Source: Seongchinamella unica (GTDB taxonomy: Bacteria; Pseudomonadota; Gammaproteobacteria; Pseudomonadales; Halieaceae). Taken from it: 64,000 bases of DNA. The DNA lies in contig NZ_SMSE01000004.1 in the NCBI RefSeq assembly GCF_004354085.1, positions 186,001 to 250,000 of the forward strand, in the 5' to 3' direction. Both the position numbers and the translations under genes were made by a program. Under the pieces are notes generated by a model. That model did not search any database, was not told where the DNA came from, and saw nothing but the letters and a program-made list of their open reading frames with translations. Of the stretch, positions 44,187 through 53,449 are shown piece after piece (the first letter of the stretch is position 1; every line of letters starts with the position of its first letter).

Positions 44187-44893
44187 TTGCGCTTACCCTG
44201 CTCGGACAGCTTCTTCCAGCTGATCTCTTCGCGGACGTAAATCGGCTGCACCTGCTGCGGCTCCTGCAGCCCTCCGCGGGAGGCAGTCGCAATCGCCAGT
44301 GGAATCAGGTCCTGCGCCTGGGGCAGCAGGGTCGCATCAATCCCACCCAACTGTGCCTGCACCGGCCTGGGAAACTGGTCAACAAACTGCAAACCACTGC
44401 CCAGCCCGAATACATTGCTTTCCTCCCCGGGTAGACTTAACTGTCCCGGGGCTACTGCCCGGGGAGCCGCAATTGCCTCCGGCAGTCCCTGTTCGATCCG
44501 GTAGCACTGAGCGTATATTTCATTAATGCGGGCGTCCAGGGTGCTGAGTACCAGGTCACCCTCCCCGACCAGTCCTTCCCTCAGGGCGGTCTGTACCTGG
44601 CAGGCAAGGGTGGAAACGGGAATAGCGGGCAAGCCGGTGGCGAAGGTCAGGCCCTGTACAGCACTGGCGGCAATTCGCAGGCCGGTAAACGAACCAGGGC
44701 CGGATCCGTACGCCACTGCCTCGATGCCCTGCGCCCGCAATTGGCCGTCAGACAGCAACTCGCGCAGCATGCCGAACAGGCGCTGGCTGTGTTGCCGCGG
44801 TGTTAGTTCATGCCGCTGCTGAATGTCTGGGTCGCGCCAGAGGGCCACTGAACAGGCCTCGGTCGCTGCTTCAATGGCCAGAATGCATTTCAT
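44183..44893 (-). CDS. tsaB: tRNA threonylcarbamoyladenosine biosynthesis protein TsaB
   Basis: TsaB is the inactive ASKHA partner of TsaD in t6A37 tRNA modification. It is 236 residues. The N-terminal ILAIEAATEACSVALWRD and AYGSGPGSFTGLRIAASAVQGLTFA are diagnostic. STLDARINEIYAQCYR is the dimer-interface region. The start at 44893 lies 74 bases from the divergent mobA gene. It opens a six-gene unit with uppP, a dehydrogenase, an M18 peptidase, the DUF3524 glycosyltransferase and trpS. Confidence 0.95.
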   Translation of the reverse strand: MKCILAIEAATEACSVALWRDPDIQQRHELTPRQHSQRLFGMLRELLSDGQLRAQGIEAVAYGSGPGSFTGLRIAASAVQGLTFATGLPAIPVSTLACQVQTALREGLVGEGDLVLSTLDARINEIYAQCYRIEQGLPEAIAAPRAVAPGQLSLPGEESNVFGLGSGLQFVDQFPRPVQAQLGGIDATLLPQAQDLIPLAIATASRGGLQEPQQVQPIYVREEISWKKLSEQGKRK

Positions 44894-44967
44894 CGGGATT
44901 GTGCTTCGATCCGGGGGTAGATGTTAAACTCAATTATCACACAGCCGGAAGCCGGTAAGAACCTGCA

Positions 44968-45555
44968 TTGGACAATTTCACTCACGATCCCACGCGCATC
45001 TGCGCACTGATTCTGGCGGGAGGCGCCGGTCGTCGCGTGGGCGGAAGGGACAAGGGTCTTCTGTGCTGGCGCGGGCGGGCCCTGGTTGAACATGTCCATG
45101 GGGCGCTGGCGCCCCAGGTGAACGACATTTTCATCAGTTGCAATCGCAATCGCGAGCGCTATGCCCAAATCGCCCCGCTTGCCCCGCCCGACCTGCGAGA
45201 AGACTACCAGGGCCCTCTCGCCGGTATTGAGGCGGCCCTGAGCGCGATCAATCAGGAGTTTATTCTGGTAGCGGCCTGCGACACGCCCCGGCTACCCGAA
45301 AACCTGGTAGCGAGACTCGCCTTGGGTCTGCGGGAGGCGCCGCACGCGCAGGTGGCCCATGTCAGGGTAGATAGCAGGGATCATTACCTCTGCGCCCTGT
45401 TGCGGCAAGAAAGCCTTGCGGGCTTGAGCGCCTACCTGAATAGTGGGCAGCGCGCAGTTCGCCACTGGTACGCCCAACTGAACGCGGTGCCGGTTGAGTT
45501 TCCGGGTCAACAAGAAGCGTTTATGAATCTCAACGAGGCTGAGGAATTCGACTAA
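44968..45555 (+). CDS. mobA: molybdenum cofactor guanylyltransferase
   Basis: MobA adds GMP to molybdopterin to make MGD cofactor. It is 195 residues. Nucleotide-binding LAGGAGRR at 16-23 and DKG at 28-30 (GGRDKGLLCWRG) are clear, then DDYQGPLAG-like EDYQGPLAGIEAAL and AACDTPRLPENLV. The only usable start is TTG at 44968; no ATG precedes LAGG. It is divergent from tsaB, and no other molybdenum genes are near. A terminator follows at 45565. Confidence 0.93.
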   Translation: MDNFTHDPTRICALILAGGAGRRVGGRDKGLLCWRGRALVEHVHGALAPQVNDIFISCNRNRERYAQIAPLAPPDLREDYQGPLAGIEAALSAINQEFILVAACDTPRLPENLVARLALGLREAPHAQVAHVRVDSRDHYLCALLRQESLAGLSAYLNSGQRAVRHWYAQLNAVPVEFPGQQEAFMNLNEAEEFD

Positions 45556-45564
45556 CGGAAATAA

Positions 45565-45594
45565 AAAACCCGCATCGTTACCGATGCGGGTTTT
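45565..45594. terminator. bidirectional Rho-independent terminator between mobA and algP
   Basis: AAAACCCGCATCG (45565-45577) pairs with CGATGCGGGTTTT (45582-45594) around TTAC. It has a 13-base perfect stem with a U-run on either strand, between the convergent mobA and AlgP-like genes. Confidence 0.92.
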
Positions 45595-45613
45595 AATGAT
45601 GACAAGCGAGTCG

Positions 45614-46372
45614 TTACTTCTTCTTGGCCGCTGCTTTCTTTTTAGGTGCTGCTTTGCCTGCGGCCTTTTTCTTGGGTGCAGCCTTCTTTTTGGCTGCTGC
45701 TTTTTTCTTCTTGGCCGCGGGCTTTTTCCTGCCCAGGGCAGCCTCAAGCTTCTTCTCCGCTGCCTTGGCCTTGGCTACGGCTTTCTTCTCGGCCGCCGCG
45801 ATCTGCTTTTCCAGGCGCTTTTCGAGGGCGGAAAGTTTCTTGCCATCGGACTTGGCGCGAGCCTTCATCCACTTCTCTGCGTGCCTGGCTAGCTCTCTGG
45901 CCTTGTCCATTTCCGCCTTGGCAGCCAGTTCGGCTTTTTTAGCCAATGCCTTTTCCTTGGCAGCGGCCTTGACCGCAGCAACGCGCGCTGATTCAGCCGC
46001 ATCCACGACGCGGTGTTTCGCCGCAGCCAGCTTTTCACGCATGGACTTGAGTTTGTCGGAACTTTTCTTGGCGGCATTTTGCGCTGCCTTGACGGCGCGC
46101 TTGTTGGCGGCCGTTGCTTTCTTGCTGGCCTCCTTGCGCGCTGCATTCAGTTTCTTTCGAGAATTTTCCAGCGACTGCTTCTCAGCGTCTATCGCTTTTT
46201 GCACTTTTGCCAGGGCCTCATTGGCGCGTGCTACTGCAGGTGAAGCTGCAGCCTTTTTTGCCGGTGCTTTACGCGCGGGCTTTTTCTTCGCCGCGGGGCG
46301 CTTCTTTGCTGGCGCCTTTTTGCGGGAAGCTGGCGCTTTCTTTGCAGTTGCTTTCTTCTTTGCCGTTGCCAT
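45614..46372 (-). CDS. AlgP-like, histone H1-like Lys/Ala-rich DNA-binding protein
   Basis: A 252-residue protein of Lys/Ala/Pro repeats: both ends are AKK-type repeats (KKAPAKKRPAAKKK; KKKAAAKKK) and the middle is long charged helix, like histone H1 or Pseudomonas AlgP (AlgR3). I choose the ATG at 46372: GGAG stands nine bases before it but abuts the earlier in-frame ATG at 46381. It probably binds DNA non-specifically. AlgP affects alginate genes in Pseudomonas; the mucoid regulon at 57-61 kb is in the window but no alginate biosynthesis gene. A promoter TTGTAA/TATTTT lies upstream. Confidence 0.88.
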   Translation of the reverse strand: MATAKKKATAKKAPASRKKAPAKKRPAAKKKPARKAPAKKAAASPAVARANEALAKVQKAIDAEKQSLENSRKKLNAARKEASKKATAANKRAVKAAQNAAKKSSDKLKSMREKLAAAKHRVVDAAESARVAAVKAAAKEKALAKKAELAAKAEMDKARELARHAEKWMKARAKSDGKKLSALEKRLEKQIAAAEKKAVAKAKAAEKKLEAALGRKKPAAKKKKAAAKKKAAPKKKAAGKAAPKKKAAAKKK

Positions 46373-46413
46373 TACGCTCATCTCCAGAGTTGTTAGTCAG
46401 GTAACGCGGTTTA

Positions 46414-46442
46414 AAAATAGCAACAAAAACCGAGGCTTACAA
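46414..46442 (-). promoter_or_regulatory. candidate promoter of the AlgP-like gene
   Basis: On the minus strand TTGTAA (46442-46437) and TATTTT (46419-46414) are 17 bases apart, a fair sigma-70 match, with the start codon about 42 bases downstream. Confidence 0.4.
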
Positions 46443-46504
46443 CAGTCGCGAAGCACAAAATACAGGACTAAATCAATGCCCTGGCAGCAAAAAAAACGCT
46501 CACT

Positions 46505-46567
46505 GGAAAATATTTTCCATTAACCCATTATTGGCAAACGCATTAAAACACTATCTATACAGTGTTT
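46505..46567. repeat. two dyads upstream of the AlgP-like gene
   Basis: GGAAAATATTTTCC (46505-46518) is a perfect 14-base palindrome. AAACACT (46546-46552) and AGTGTTT (46561-46567) form a 7-base inverted repeat with an 8-base spacer. Both lie between the adk terminator and the AlgP-like promoter and could bind regulators or nucleoid proteins. Confidence 0.45.
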
Positions 46568-46584
46568 AACGAATCTCCAGGCAC

Positions 46585-46605
46585 AAAAAAGGGAGCAACG
46601 CTCCC
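46585..46605 (-). terminator. Rho-independent terminator of adk
   Basis: On the minus strand GGGAGC (46605-46600) pairs with GCTCCC (46596-46591) around GTT and runs into six Ts (46590-46585), 22 bases after the adk stop. Confidence 0.92.
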
Positions 46606-46626
46606 TCTGTACATCGGCTCTGTCGA

Positions 46627-47289
<663 letters not shown>

Positions 47290-47401
47290 TTATCAGGTGG
47301 ATGCGGCGAGGCCGCTTCGCGATGGGTAAAAACGGGTTTTTCGGAGGCCAGTAACCATACACAGCGGGCAATTATGTTACAACCCCTACCTTTGGCGAGT
47401 A

Positions 47402-48211
47402 TCAATGCCCCTTGGCACGATTCCAGAGGGCGTCCAGAGCGGCGTCATCGAGGCTGTCGAGGGAAGTACCTGCAGCATCGGCGAGACGCTCCATCTGCCG
47501 GAAACGACGCTCAAATTTGCTCGACGATTCCCGGAGCGCAGTTTCCGAGTCAAGCTTCAGGTGACGGCTCAGGTTCACACAGGTAAACAACAGGTCGCCT
47601 ACTTCCTCACAAACCGCTTCCCGCTGTCCTCCTGCCAGTGCCTGGCGGAGCTCCTCGATTTCTTCTTCCAGTTTCGCCAGCACCGGCGCCGGATCAGGCC
47701 AGTCGAAACCCACACCGGCAGCCCGTTTCTGCAATTTCTGGGCCCGTGGCAGCGCCGGCAGCGCAAGCGGAACATCGTCCAGCACACCATGCTGCTCCCG
47801 CTCGCCGCGCTCGCGGGCCTTGATTGCTTCCCAGGTGGCGTTGACCTCTTCGACACTGGTGTCAGCGTCGACAATGCCTTCGATTTCACCGCCCGCGAAT
47901 ACATGGGGATGCCGGCGCACCAGTTTCTCCACCAGGGTATTAACGATTTCGGCGAAAGTGAACAGGCCCTGTTCCCGCCCCAGTTGGGCATAGAAAATCA
48001 CCTGGAACAGCACGTCTCCGAGTTCCTCCCCGACGTGATGAAAGTCATCCTGTTCGATGGCGTGAGCCAGTTCATAACACTCTTCCAGGGTGGAAGGGAC
48101 AATGGACCTGAAGCTCTGCTTGAGGTCCCAGGGACAACCGTATTCGGGATCACGCAGCCGCTCCATTACCCGCAGCAGGTCCTCGATGGTGTACATATCG
48201 CTCCCGCTCAT
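47402..48211 (-). CDS. mazG: nucleoside triphosphate pyrophosphohydrolase MazG
   Basis: MazG hydrolyses (d)NTPs to the monophosphates and can lower ppGpp indirectly. It is 269 residues with two MazG repeats: YGCPWDLKQSFRSIVPSTLEEC with EELGDVLFQVIFYAQ first, and DPAPVLAKLEEEIEELRQAL with EEVGDLLFTCVNLSRH second, so both EExx(E/D) metal motifs are present. It overlaps the relA stop by four bases, the usual relA-mazG coupling. Confidence 0.95.
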   Translation of the reverse strand: MSGSDMYTIEDLLRVMERLRDPEYGCPWDLKQSFRSIVPSTLEECYELAHAIEQDDFHHVGEELGDVLFQVIFYAQLGREQGLFTFAEIVNTLVEKLVRRHPHVFAGGEIEGIVDADTSVEEVNATWEAIKARERGEREQHGVLDDVPLALPALPRAQKLQKRAAGVGFDWPDPAPVLAKLEEEIEELRQALAGGQREAVCEEVGDLLFTCVNLSRHLKLDSETALRESSSKFERRFRQMERLADAAGTSLDSLDDAALDALWNRAKGH

Positions 48212-50439
48212 TCGCTCAGCCGAACCGCGGATATAACATTGTGCAGCTGGTTAATCCGCTCCAGCAGCCTGGATAGCGAGGCCAGGTTAGGCACCTCCAC
48301 CCGCAGTCGCATGGTCGCCGTGTGGCTTTTCTTGTTGGTCTGGGTGTTAATGGTGAGCACGTTTATCCTGGCATGGGCAAAGAGGCCGGTAATATCCCGC
48401 AGCAGGCCCTGGCGATCATAGGCCTCTATCGACACATCCACTTCGTAATTGTCGGTTGGCGAACGGCCCCATTCAACGTCGATAATCCGCTCCGGGTGGC
48501 TGTCGGCCAGTTTGACCAGACGGGCACAATCGGTGCGATGAATGCTCACTCCGCGCCCCTGAGTAATAAAGCCGGTAATTGCGTCACCCGGCAGCGGCTT
48601 GCAGCAGCCGGCCATGTGATTGAGCAGATTACCGACGCCCTGCACCTGTACTTCACCCCGGTAGCGGGTCGCGCCCGGGCGGGCCAGCTTGAGCTGCGGT
48701 TCCCGGCGCTGTTCTACCAACCCCTGGGCTGCATTGAGCACCTGGGCGGAGGATAAGTCTCCCGAGCCCACTGCAGCGTACATATCCTCGACGGTTTTCA
48801 CCTGTACTTTCCGGGCGATGCGCTGGTAATCGACACTGGTCAGGGCGAGACGCCTGAACTCACGTTCCAGCAGGTGGCGGCCGGCGTCTACATTTTCCTC
48901 CCTTGCCTGGGCCTTGAACCAGTGCTGGACTTTTGCCCGCGCCCGGGAGGTACGCAGATAGCCCAGCCCGGGCTGCAACCAGTCGCGCTTGGGTGTGCCT
49001 TCCTTACTGGTGAGAATCTCCACCCTTTCCCCGGTGTTCAGGGCGTAGGTCAAAGGCACGATAGAACCGTTGACCTTGGCTCCGCGGCAGCGGTGGCCGA
49101 CTTCGGTGTGGACGTGATAGGCAAAATCCAGAGGCGTTGCTCCCTGGGCCAGGTTGACCACGTCTCCCTGCGGGGTGAATACATAGACCCGGTCCTGGGC
49201 CACGTCAAAACTGAATTGCTCGGCTACATCGCCGGTATCACCGGTCTCTTCATGCCAATCCAGCACCTGACGCAGCCAGGCAATCTTTTCCTCGTAACTG
49301 CTGGCCATACTCTCTGTGGCGCCAGATCCCTTGTAACGCCAGTGAGCGCAGACACCAAGTTCCGCCTCCTCGTGCATCTGCCGGGTGCGGATCTGTACCT
49401 CGAGGATCTTGCCCTCCGGGCCAATAACCGCCGTATGCAGCGAGCGATACCCGTTCTCCTTGGGATTGGCGATATAGTCGTCGAATTCGTTGGGGATATT
49501 GCGCCAAAGGCCATGGACAAGCCCGAGGGTGGCATAGCAGTCCTTGATTTCAGGGACCAGAATGCGCACGGCGCGAATGTCATAGACCTGGGAAAAGCCA
49601 ATGCCCTTGCGCTGCATTTTGCGCCATATGCTGTAGATGTGCTTGGCCCTGCCCTCAATCTCGAACTCCAGGCCCGCCCTTTTCAGCACCTCGGACAACA
49701 GCTCCTTGACCTCGGCGATGAACTGGTCCCGTTCCAGACGCTTGCCATCCAGCAGGCGGGCAATCTTGCGATAGGCATCCGCATAGATGTAGCGGAAGGA
49801 CAAGTCTTCCAGCTCCCACTTGAGATGACCGATGCCCAGGCGATGGGCCAGCGGTGCATAGACGTCGAAGACTTCCCGGGCGACGGCTTCCCGCCTGCCC
49901 TCGTCATCCTTGACCGCGCGAATAGCACAGGTGCGTTCGGCCAGCTTGATCAGGGCGACCCGCACGTCGTCCACCAGAGCGATCAGCATTTTGCGCACGT
50001 TGTCTTTCTGGGCATTGGCCTGGCCCAGCACCGGCCGTTCCTGCTGCAGCCGCAGGTCACCGATAGCGGCCATCTTCAGGACACCCTGCAGCAGGCGGGA
50101 AACCGCGGGGCCAAAGCGCTCCTCCACCGCTTCCACGGTGATGCGTTTTTCGCGTACTACCCGGTACAACATCCCCGCCAGCAAACAATCGTTGCCAACG
50201 TGCAATTCAGCCAGTATCAGCGCAACATCCAGCCCGGCCTTGAAACAATCACTTTCTACGGCCCAGTCGAGTTGGTCTTCACCGGGGCCTTCGGCCAACT
50301 CGCGCACCAGCTCGGCCGCAGCCAGCAGGCGCTCCCGCTCCGGCAGCCCAAGCGTCAGCGGCAGCGTATCCAGCCACGCGGACAGGTCCACTTCATGGCG
50401 TTCTGCGTCGTGGTGGGATTGATGGCGAACCTGGACCAC
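48208..50439 (-). CDS. relA: (p)ppGpp synthetase RelA
   Basis: RelA makes ppGpp on ribosomes with uncharged tRNA. It is 743 residues from GTG at 50439, giving the Pseudomonas-like N-terminus MVQVRHQ; longer frames run into cysM. The pseudo-hydrolase domain lacks the HD pair (LYRVVREKRI in place of HDVVED), as in true RelA. The synthetase core has GIGFSQVYDIRAVRILVPE and DYIANPKENGYRSLHTAVIG. TGS (DRVYVFTPQGDVVNLAQGAT), zinc-finger-type HMAGCCKPLPGD and C-terminal ACT domains follow. It starts one base after the cysM stop. rlmD, which often lies between cysM and relA in Pseudomonas, is absent. Confidence 0.97.
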   Translation of the reverse strand: MVQVRHQSHHDAERHEVDLSAWLDTLPLTLGLPERERLLAAAELVRELAEGPGEDQLDWAVESDCFKAGLDVALILAELHVGNDCLLAGMLYRVVREKRITVEAVEERFGPAVSRLLQGVLKMAAIGDLRLQQERPVLGQANAQKDNVRKMLIALVDDVRVALIKLAERTCAIRAVKDDEGRREAVAREVFDVYAPLAHRLGIGHLKWELEDLSFRYIYADAYRKIARLLDGKRLERDQFIAEVKELLSEVLKRAGLEFEIEGRAKHIYSIWRKMQRKGIGFSQVYDIRAVRILVPEIKDCYATLGLVHGLWRNIPNEFDDYIANPKENGYRSLHTAVIGPEGKILEVQIRTRQMHEEAELGVCAHWRYKGSGATESMASSYEEKIAWLRQVLDWHEETGDTGDVAEQFSFDVAQDRVYVFTPQGDVVNLAQGATPLDFAYHVHTEVGHRCRGAKVNGSIVPLTYALNTGERVEILTSKEGTPKRDWLQPGLGYLRTSRARAKVQHWFKAQAREENVDAGRHLLEREFRRLALTSVDYQRIARKVQVKTVEDMYAAVGSGDLSSAQVLNAAQGLVEQRREPQLKLARPGATRYRGEVQVQGVGNLLNHMAGCCKPLPGDAITGFITQGRGVSIHRTDCARLVKLADSHPERIIDVEWGRSPTDNYEVDVSIEAYDRQGLLRDITGLFAHARINVLTINTQTNKKSHTATMRLRVEVPNLASLSRLLERINQLHNVISAVRLSE

Positions 50440-50440
50440 G

Positions 50441-51337
50441 TCAGCCCTCGGCGAACACGCCGGTTGACAGGTAACGATCACCGCGGTCGCAGACGATGGC
50501 GACAATTACGGCGTTCTCCACCTCCCGCGACAGTGTCAGCGCGGCAGCGACGGCGCCACCTGAGGATACCCCGCAGAAAATACCCTCTTCCGCTGCCAGT
50601 CGGCGCATCATGGTTTCGGAGTCGGACTGGGATATATCCATCACCCGATCAACCCGGGCGGCATCGAAAATTGCCGGCAGGTAGGCTTCCGGCCAGCGGC
50701 GTATACCGGGAATACTGGAGCCATCCTCGGGCTGCAGACCGACAATCTGGATATCCGGATTCTGTTGCTTGAGGTACGCGGAACACCCCATGATCGTGCC
50801 AGTGGTCCCCATGGAGCTGACAAAGTGGGTGATTGTGCCCCCGGTCTGCTGCCATATCTCCGGTCCGGTACCTTTCAGGTGCGCCAGCGGATTGTCGGGG
50901 TTGCCGAACTGGTCCAGCACCCGCCCCTCTCCCCGGGCCTGCATTGCCATCGCCAGGTCACGGGCACCTTCCATGCCCTCCTCCTGGCTCACTTCTATCA
51001 GCGTGGCACCGTAAGCGGACATGGCCTGCTTGCGTTCATCGCTCATGTGCGATGGCATGATCAACAGCAGGCGATAACCGCGAATCGCCGCCGCCATGGC
51101 CAGGGCTATACCGGTATTGCCACTGGTCGCCTCTATCAGGGTGTCACCGGGCTTAATGTCCCCGCGAGCCTCCGCCTCGGCGATCATACTCAGCGCGGGC
51201 CGGTCCTTCACCGAGCCGGCGGGGTTGGTGCCCTCGAGTTTGAGCAATAGGGTATTACTGGTCTCACCCTGCAGGCGCTGCAACCGGACCAGCGGGGTAT
51301 TGCCTACACAGGCTTCGATAGTGGGGTATTCGTGCAT
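50441..51337 (-). CDS. cysM: cysteine synthase B
   Basis: O-acetylserine sulfhydrylase B, PLP-dependent, can use thiosulfate. It is 298 residues. PLP Lys is K44 in AGSVKDRPA, the substrate loop is ATSGNTGIALAM, and the phosphate-binding glycine loop appears in SSMGTTGTIMG. The C-terminal GVSSGGAVAAAL follows the family. It is upstream of relA with a one-base gap. Confidence 0.95.
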   Translation of the reverse strand: MHEYPTIEACVGNTPLVRLQRLQGETSNTLLLKLEGTNPAGSVKDRPALSMIAEAEARGDIKPGDTLIEATSGNTGIALAMAAAIRGYRLLLIMPSHMSDERKQAMSAYGATLIEVSQEEGMEGARDLAMAMQARGEGRVLDQFGNPDNPLAHLKGTGPEIWQQTGGTITHFVSSMGTTGTIMGCSAYLKQQNPDIQIVGLQPEDGSSIPGIRRWPEAYLPAIFDAARVDRVMDISQSDSETMMRRLAAEEGIFCGVSSGGAVAAALTLSREVENAVIVAIVCDRGDRYLSTGVFAEG

Positions 51338-51435
51338 AGTGTCTCAGCATCCTTACGCCGACCGGCAGTGTACCTTGTCATCCGTCGCGGTGCAGCGCGG
51401 GAAGCGAAAAATGTTGTCAAACCATGGTCCAGGGA

Positions 51436-51807
51436 TCAGGCCAGAACCGCAAACGCGATAACACAATCAACCTCGTCCGCCAGACTGAGTTCCACCCGGC
51501 TGCCGCCTTTTCCCCTGGCCACGTTGAGGGCACCACCGGTCAAACTGACCACCGGCGCGCCATGTTCATCATGGCTTATGCGAATATCCTGCCAACTCAC
51601 CCCCCGGCCAATCCCCGTACCCAGGGCTTTGGCAACGGCCTCCTTGGCGGCAAACCGCTTGGCCAGCAGGTTCTGCGGTCGGGCACTGGCCGCATATTCC
51701 TCGCACTCTTCCGGCGTCAGAATGCGTTTTACAAAGCGCTCTCCAAGACGATTGACCACCTCGTCGAGGCGCTCAAACTTCAAAATGTCGGTACCGATCG
51801 CGATCAT
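51436..51807 (-). CDS. acpS: holo-[acyl-carrier-protein] synthase
   Basis: AcpS transfers 4'-phosphopantetheine from CoA to acyl carrier protein. It is 123 residues. Metal-binding D7 (IAIGTDILKFERL) and Glu in RFAAKEAVAKALGTG are present, and the GVSWQDIRIS block follows. Its start overlaps the recO stop by four bases. In Pseudomonas and E. coli pdxJ lies between recO and acpS; here it is missing. Confidence 0.95.
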   Translation of the reverse strand: MIAIGTDILKFERLDEVVNRLGERFVKRILTPEECEEYAASARPQNLLAKRFAAKEAVAKALGTGIGRGVSWQDIRISHDEHGAPVVSLTGGALNVARGKGGSRVELSLADEVDCVIAFAVLA

Positions 51808-52535
51808 CTGTCTTCCCCTGCGCCCGGATGGCGCCTGCGGAACAAATCCCTGCTCTTAAGTGGTGCATCGCCCAGGTGCTGGGTCAACACCTGGCGCAGC
51901 AAGCGCCGTGCGGCCGTACTGGCAGGCCCCTCAAATTCGCCGCGGGCGAGGGCCAGCAGATCAGCACCGGCATACGCGGGGCGGGCCGGGTCACTACCCG
52001 GCAAACCCGTTACCAACCCGTGATCGGGATGGTAATGATACCAGCCCTCCGCCTCCAGTCCCTCACCGCTTAGCCCGTCCTCTGCCAGGGAGAAGCTGTA
52101 GCCCAGTTCATCCAGCAGAACCAGTTCAAAGCGACGCAGCGGTGCCTCCACCGCACCCTCTGCTGCCAGTTCGGTGAGGGCGTTGCTGTACGCCGCAAAA
52201 AGCCGGGGATGGGGGTCGTGCCTGTGCAGCAGGCGCACCAGCAGTTCATTGAGATACATGGCGCTGAACAACCAGTCGCCGCGCAGGGCGAGCCGCGATC
52301 CCGCAGGCTCGACCTGAGTCAGGGTTTTCATTTCGCTGCGCCCGCTGAAGGATAGCAAAAGCGGCGCGAATGCCTGTAACAGGGCGAGCTTACTGCCGCC
52401 CTTGCTGCGCCTGCGGGCACCTTTGCTCACCAGGCTGAGGCGGCCGTGTTCGGCACAGAACACGTCCAGGATAAGGCTGCTGTCCCGGTAGGGGCGACTG
52501 TGAAGGATATAGGCCGGCTGTAGATGGACACGCAT
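51804..52535 (-). CDS. recO: DNA repair protein RecO
   Basis: RecO helps RecR load RecA at gaps. It is 243 residues with an N-terminal OB fold (QPAYILHSRPYRDSSLILDVF, SLVSKGARR) and a helical C-terminal domain (RRFELVLLDELGYSFSL). The zinc cysteine motif of some RecO proteins is absent, as in E. coli. It overlaps acpS and is 14 bases downstream of era. Confidence 0.93.
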   Translation of the reverse strand: MRVHLQPAYILHSRPYRDSSLILDVFCAEHGRLSLVSKGARRRSKGGSKLALLQAFAPLLLSFSGRSEMKTLTQVEPAGSRLALRGDWLFSAMYLNELLVRLLHRHDPHPRLFAAYSNALTELAAEGAVEAPLRRFELVLLDELGYSFSLAEDGLSGEGLEAEGWYHYHPDHGLVTGLPGSDPARPAYAGADLLALARGEFEGPASTAARRLLRQVLTQHLGDAPLKSRDLFRRRHPGAGEDR

Positions 52536-52549
52536 ACTGGCGTTAACGC

Positions 52550-53449
52550 TCAGACGTCGTCGTAGCCCAGGCTGCGCAGGGCGCGCTCGTCGTCAGACCA
52601 GCCGCTTTTCACCTTGACCCAGAGACGGAGCATGACCTTGCAATCAAACAGGCGCTCCATATCCTTGCGGGCATCGGTACCGATAGAACGCAGGCGGGTG
52701 CCCTTTTCTCCGATGATGATTTTCTTCTGGCCCTTGCGTTCGACCAGGATCAGGGCGGAAATATGCGCGACTTCCCCCTCCAGGGCAAACTCCTCGATTT
52801 CCACAGTGACCGCGTAGGGCAGTTCGTCACCCAGCTGGCGCATAATTTTTTCACGCACGATTTCTGCCGCCAGGAAACGCTGGCTGCGATCAGTTATCTG
52901 CTCCTCCGGGTAAAAATGAGCGGATTCGGGCAGGTGCTTGATAATTTCCTGCTCGAGGACGTCAACGTTGCGCTGGCGCAAGGCTGATACCGGCACTATT
53001 GCCTCGAATTCGCCACGATCGGCCAGGACCTGAAGATGAGGCAGCAATACATTCTTGTCCTCCAGCAGATCGACCTTGTTAACCACCAGTACCGTGGGTA
53101 ACCCTGCCCGCTGGACCTGTTCCAGCACCATCTGGTCTTCATCCGTCCAGGCGGTACGGTCGACCAGGAAGAGTACCAGGTCGACGTCGCGAATCGCTGA
53201 ACTGGCAGCCTTGTTCATATACCGGTTAATGGCCTTGTCTTCACCCCGGTGCAATCCCGGCGTGTCGACAAAAATAATCTGGTGATCACCCTCGGTCTTG
53301 ATGCCCAGAACCTGGTGTCGGGTGGTCTGCGGCTTGCGCGAGGTGATGCTGATCTTTTGCCCCAGGATATGATTGAGCAGTGTCGACTTGCCCACGTTCG
53401 GGCGCCCGACAATGGCCACGTATCCGCAGCGTTTGGGTTCACTTGCCAC
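52550..53449 (-). CDS. era: ribosome-assembly GTPase Era
   Basis: Era binds 16S rRNA and GTP in small-subunit maturation. It is 299 residues from GTG at 53449, overlapping the rnc 3' end by 11 bases. G1 is GRPNVGKS at 15-22, the G3 Walker B is [12 protein letters not shown] is present, and the C-terminal KH domain has [18 protein letters not shown]. The start is assigned by family N-terminus; longer frames lie inside rnc. Confidence 0.96.
   Translation of the reverse strand: MASEPKRCGYVAIVGRPNVGKSTLLNHILGQKISITSRKPQTTRHQVLGIKTEGDHQIIFVDTPGLHRGEDKAINRYMNKAASSAIRDVDLVLFLVDRTAWTDEDQMVLEQVQRAGLPTVLVVNKVDLLEDKNVLLPHLQVLADRGEFEAIVPVSALRQRNVDVLEQEIIKHLPESAHFYPEEQITDRSQRFLAAEIVREKIMRQLGDELPYAVTVEIEEFALEGEVAHISALILVERKGQKKIIIGEKGTRLRSIGTDARKDMERLFDCKVMLRLWVKVKSGWSDDERALRSLGYDDV

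Noticed and set aside
48874-50772. A 632-codon open frame antisense to relA/cysM
   Set aside because: It lies opposite two intact genes, has no recognisable domain and results from GC-rich third positions. The same holds for long frames opposite AlgP-like (45624-46523), aminotransferase (25046-26464) and lepA (56142-57317).
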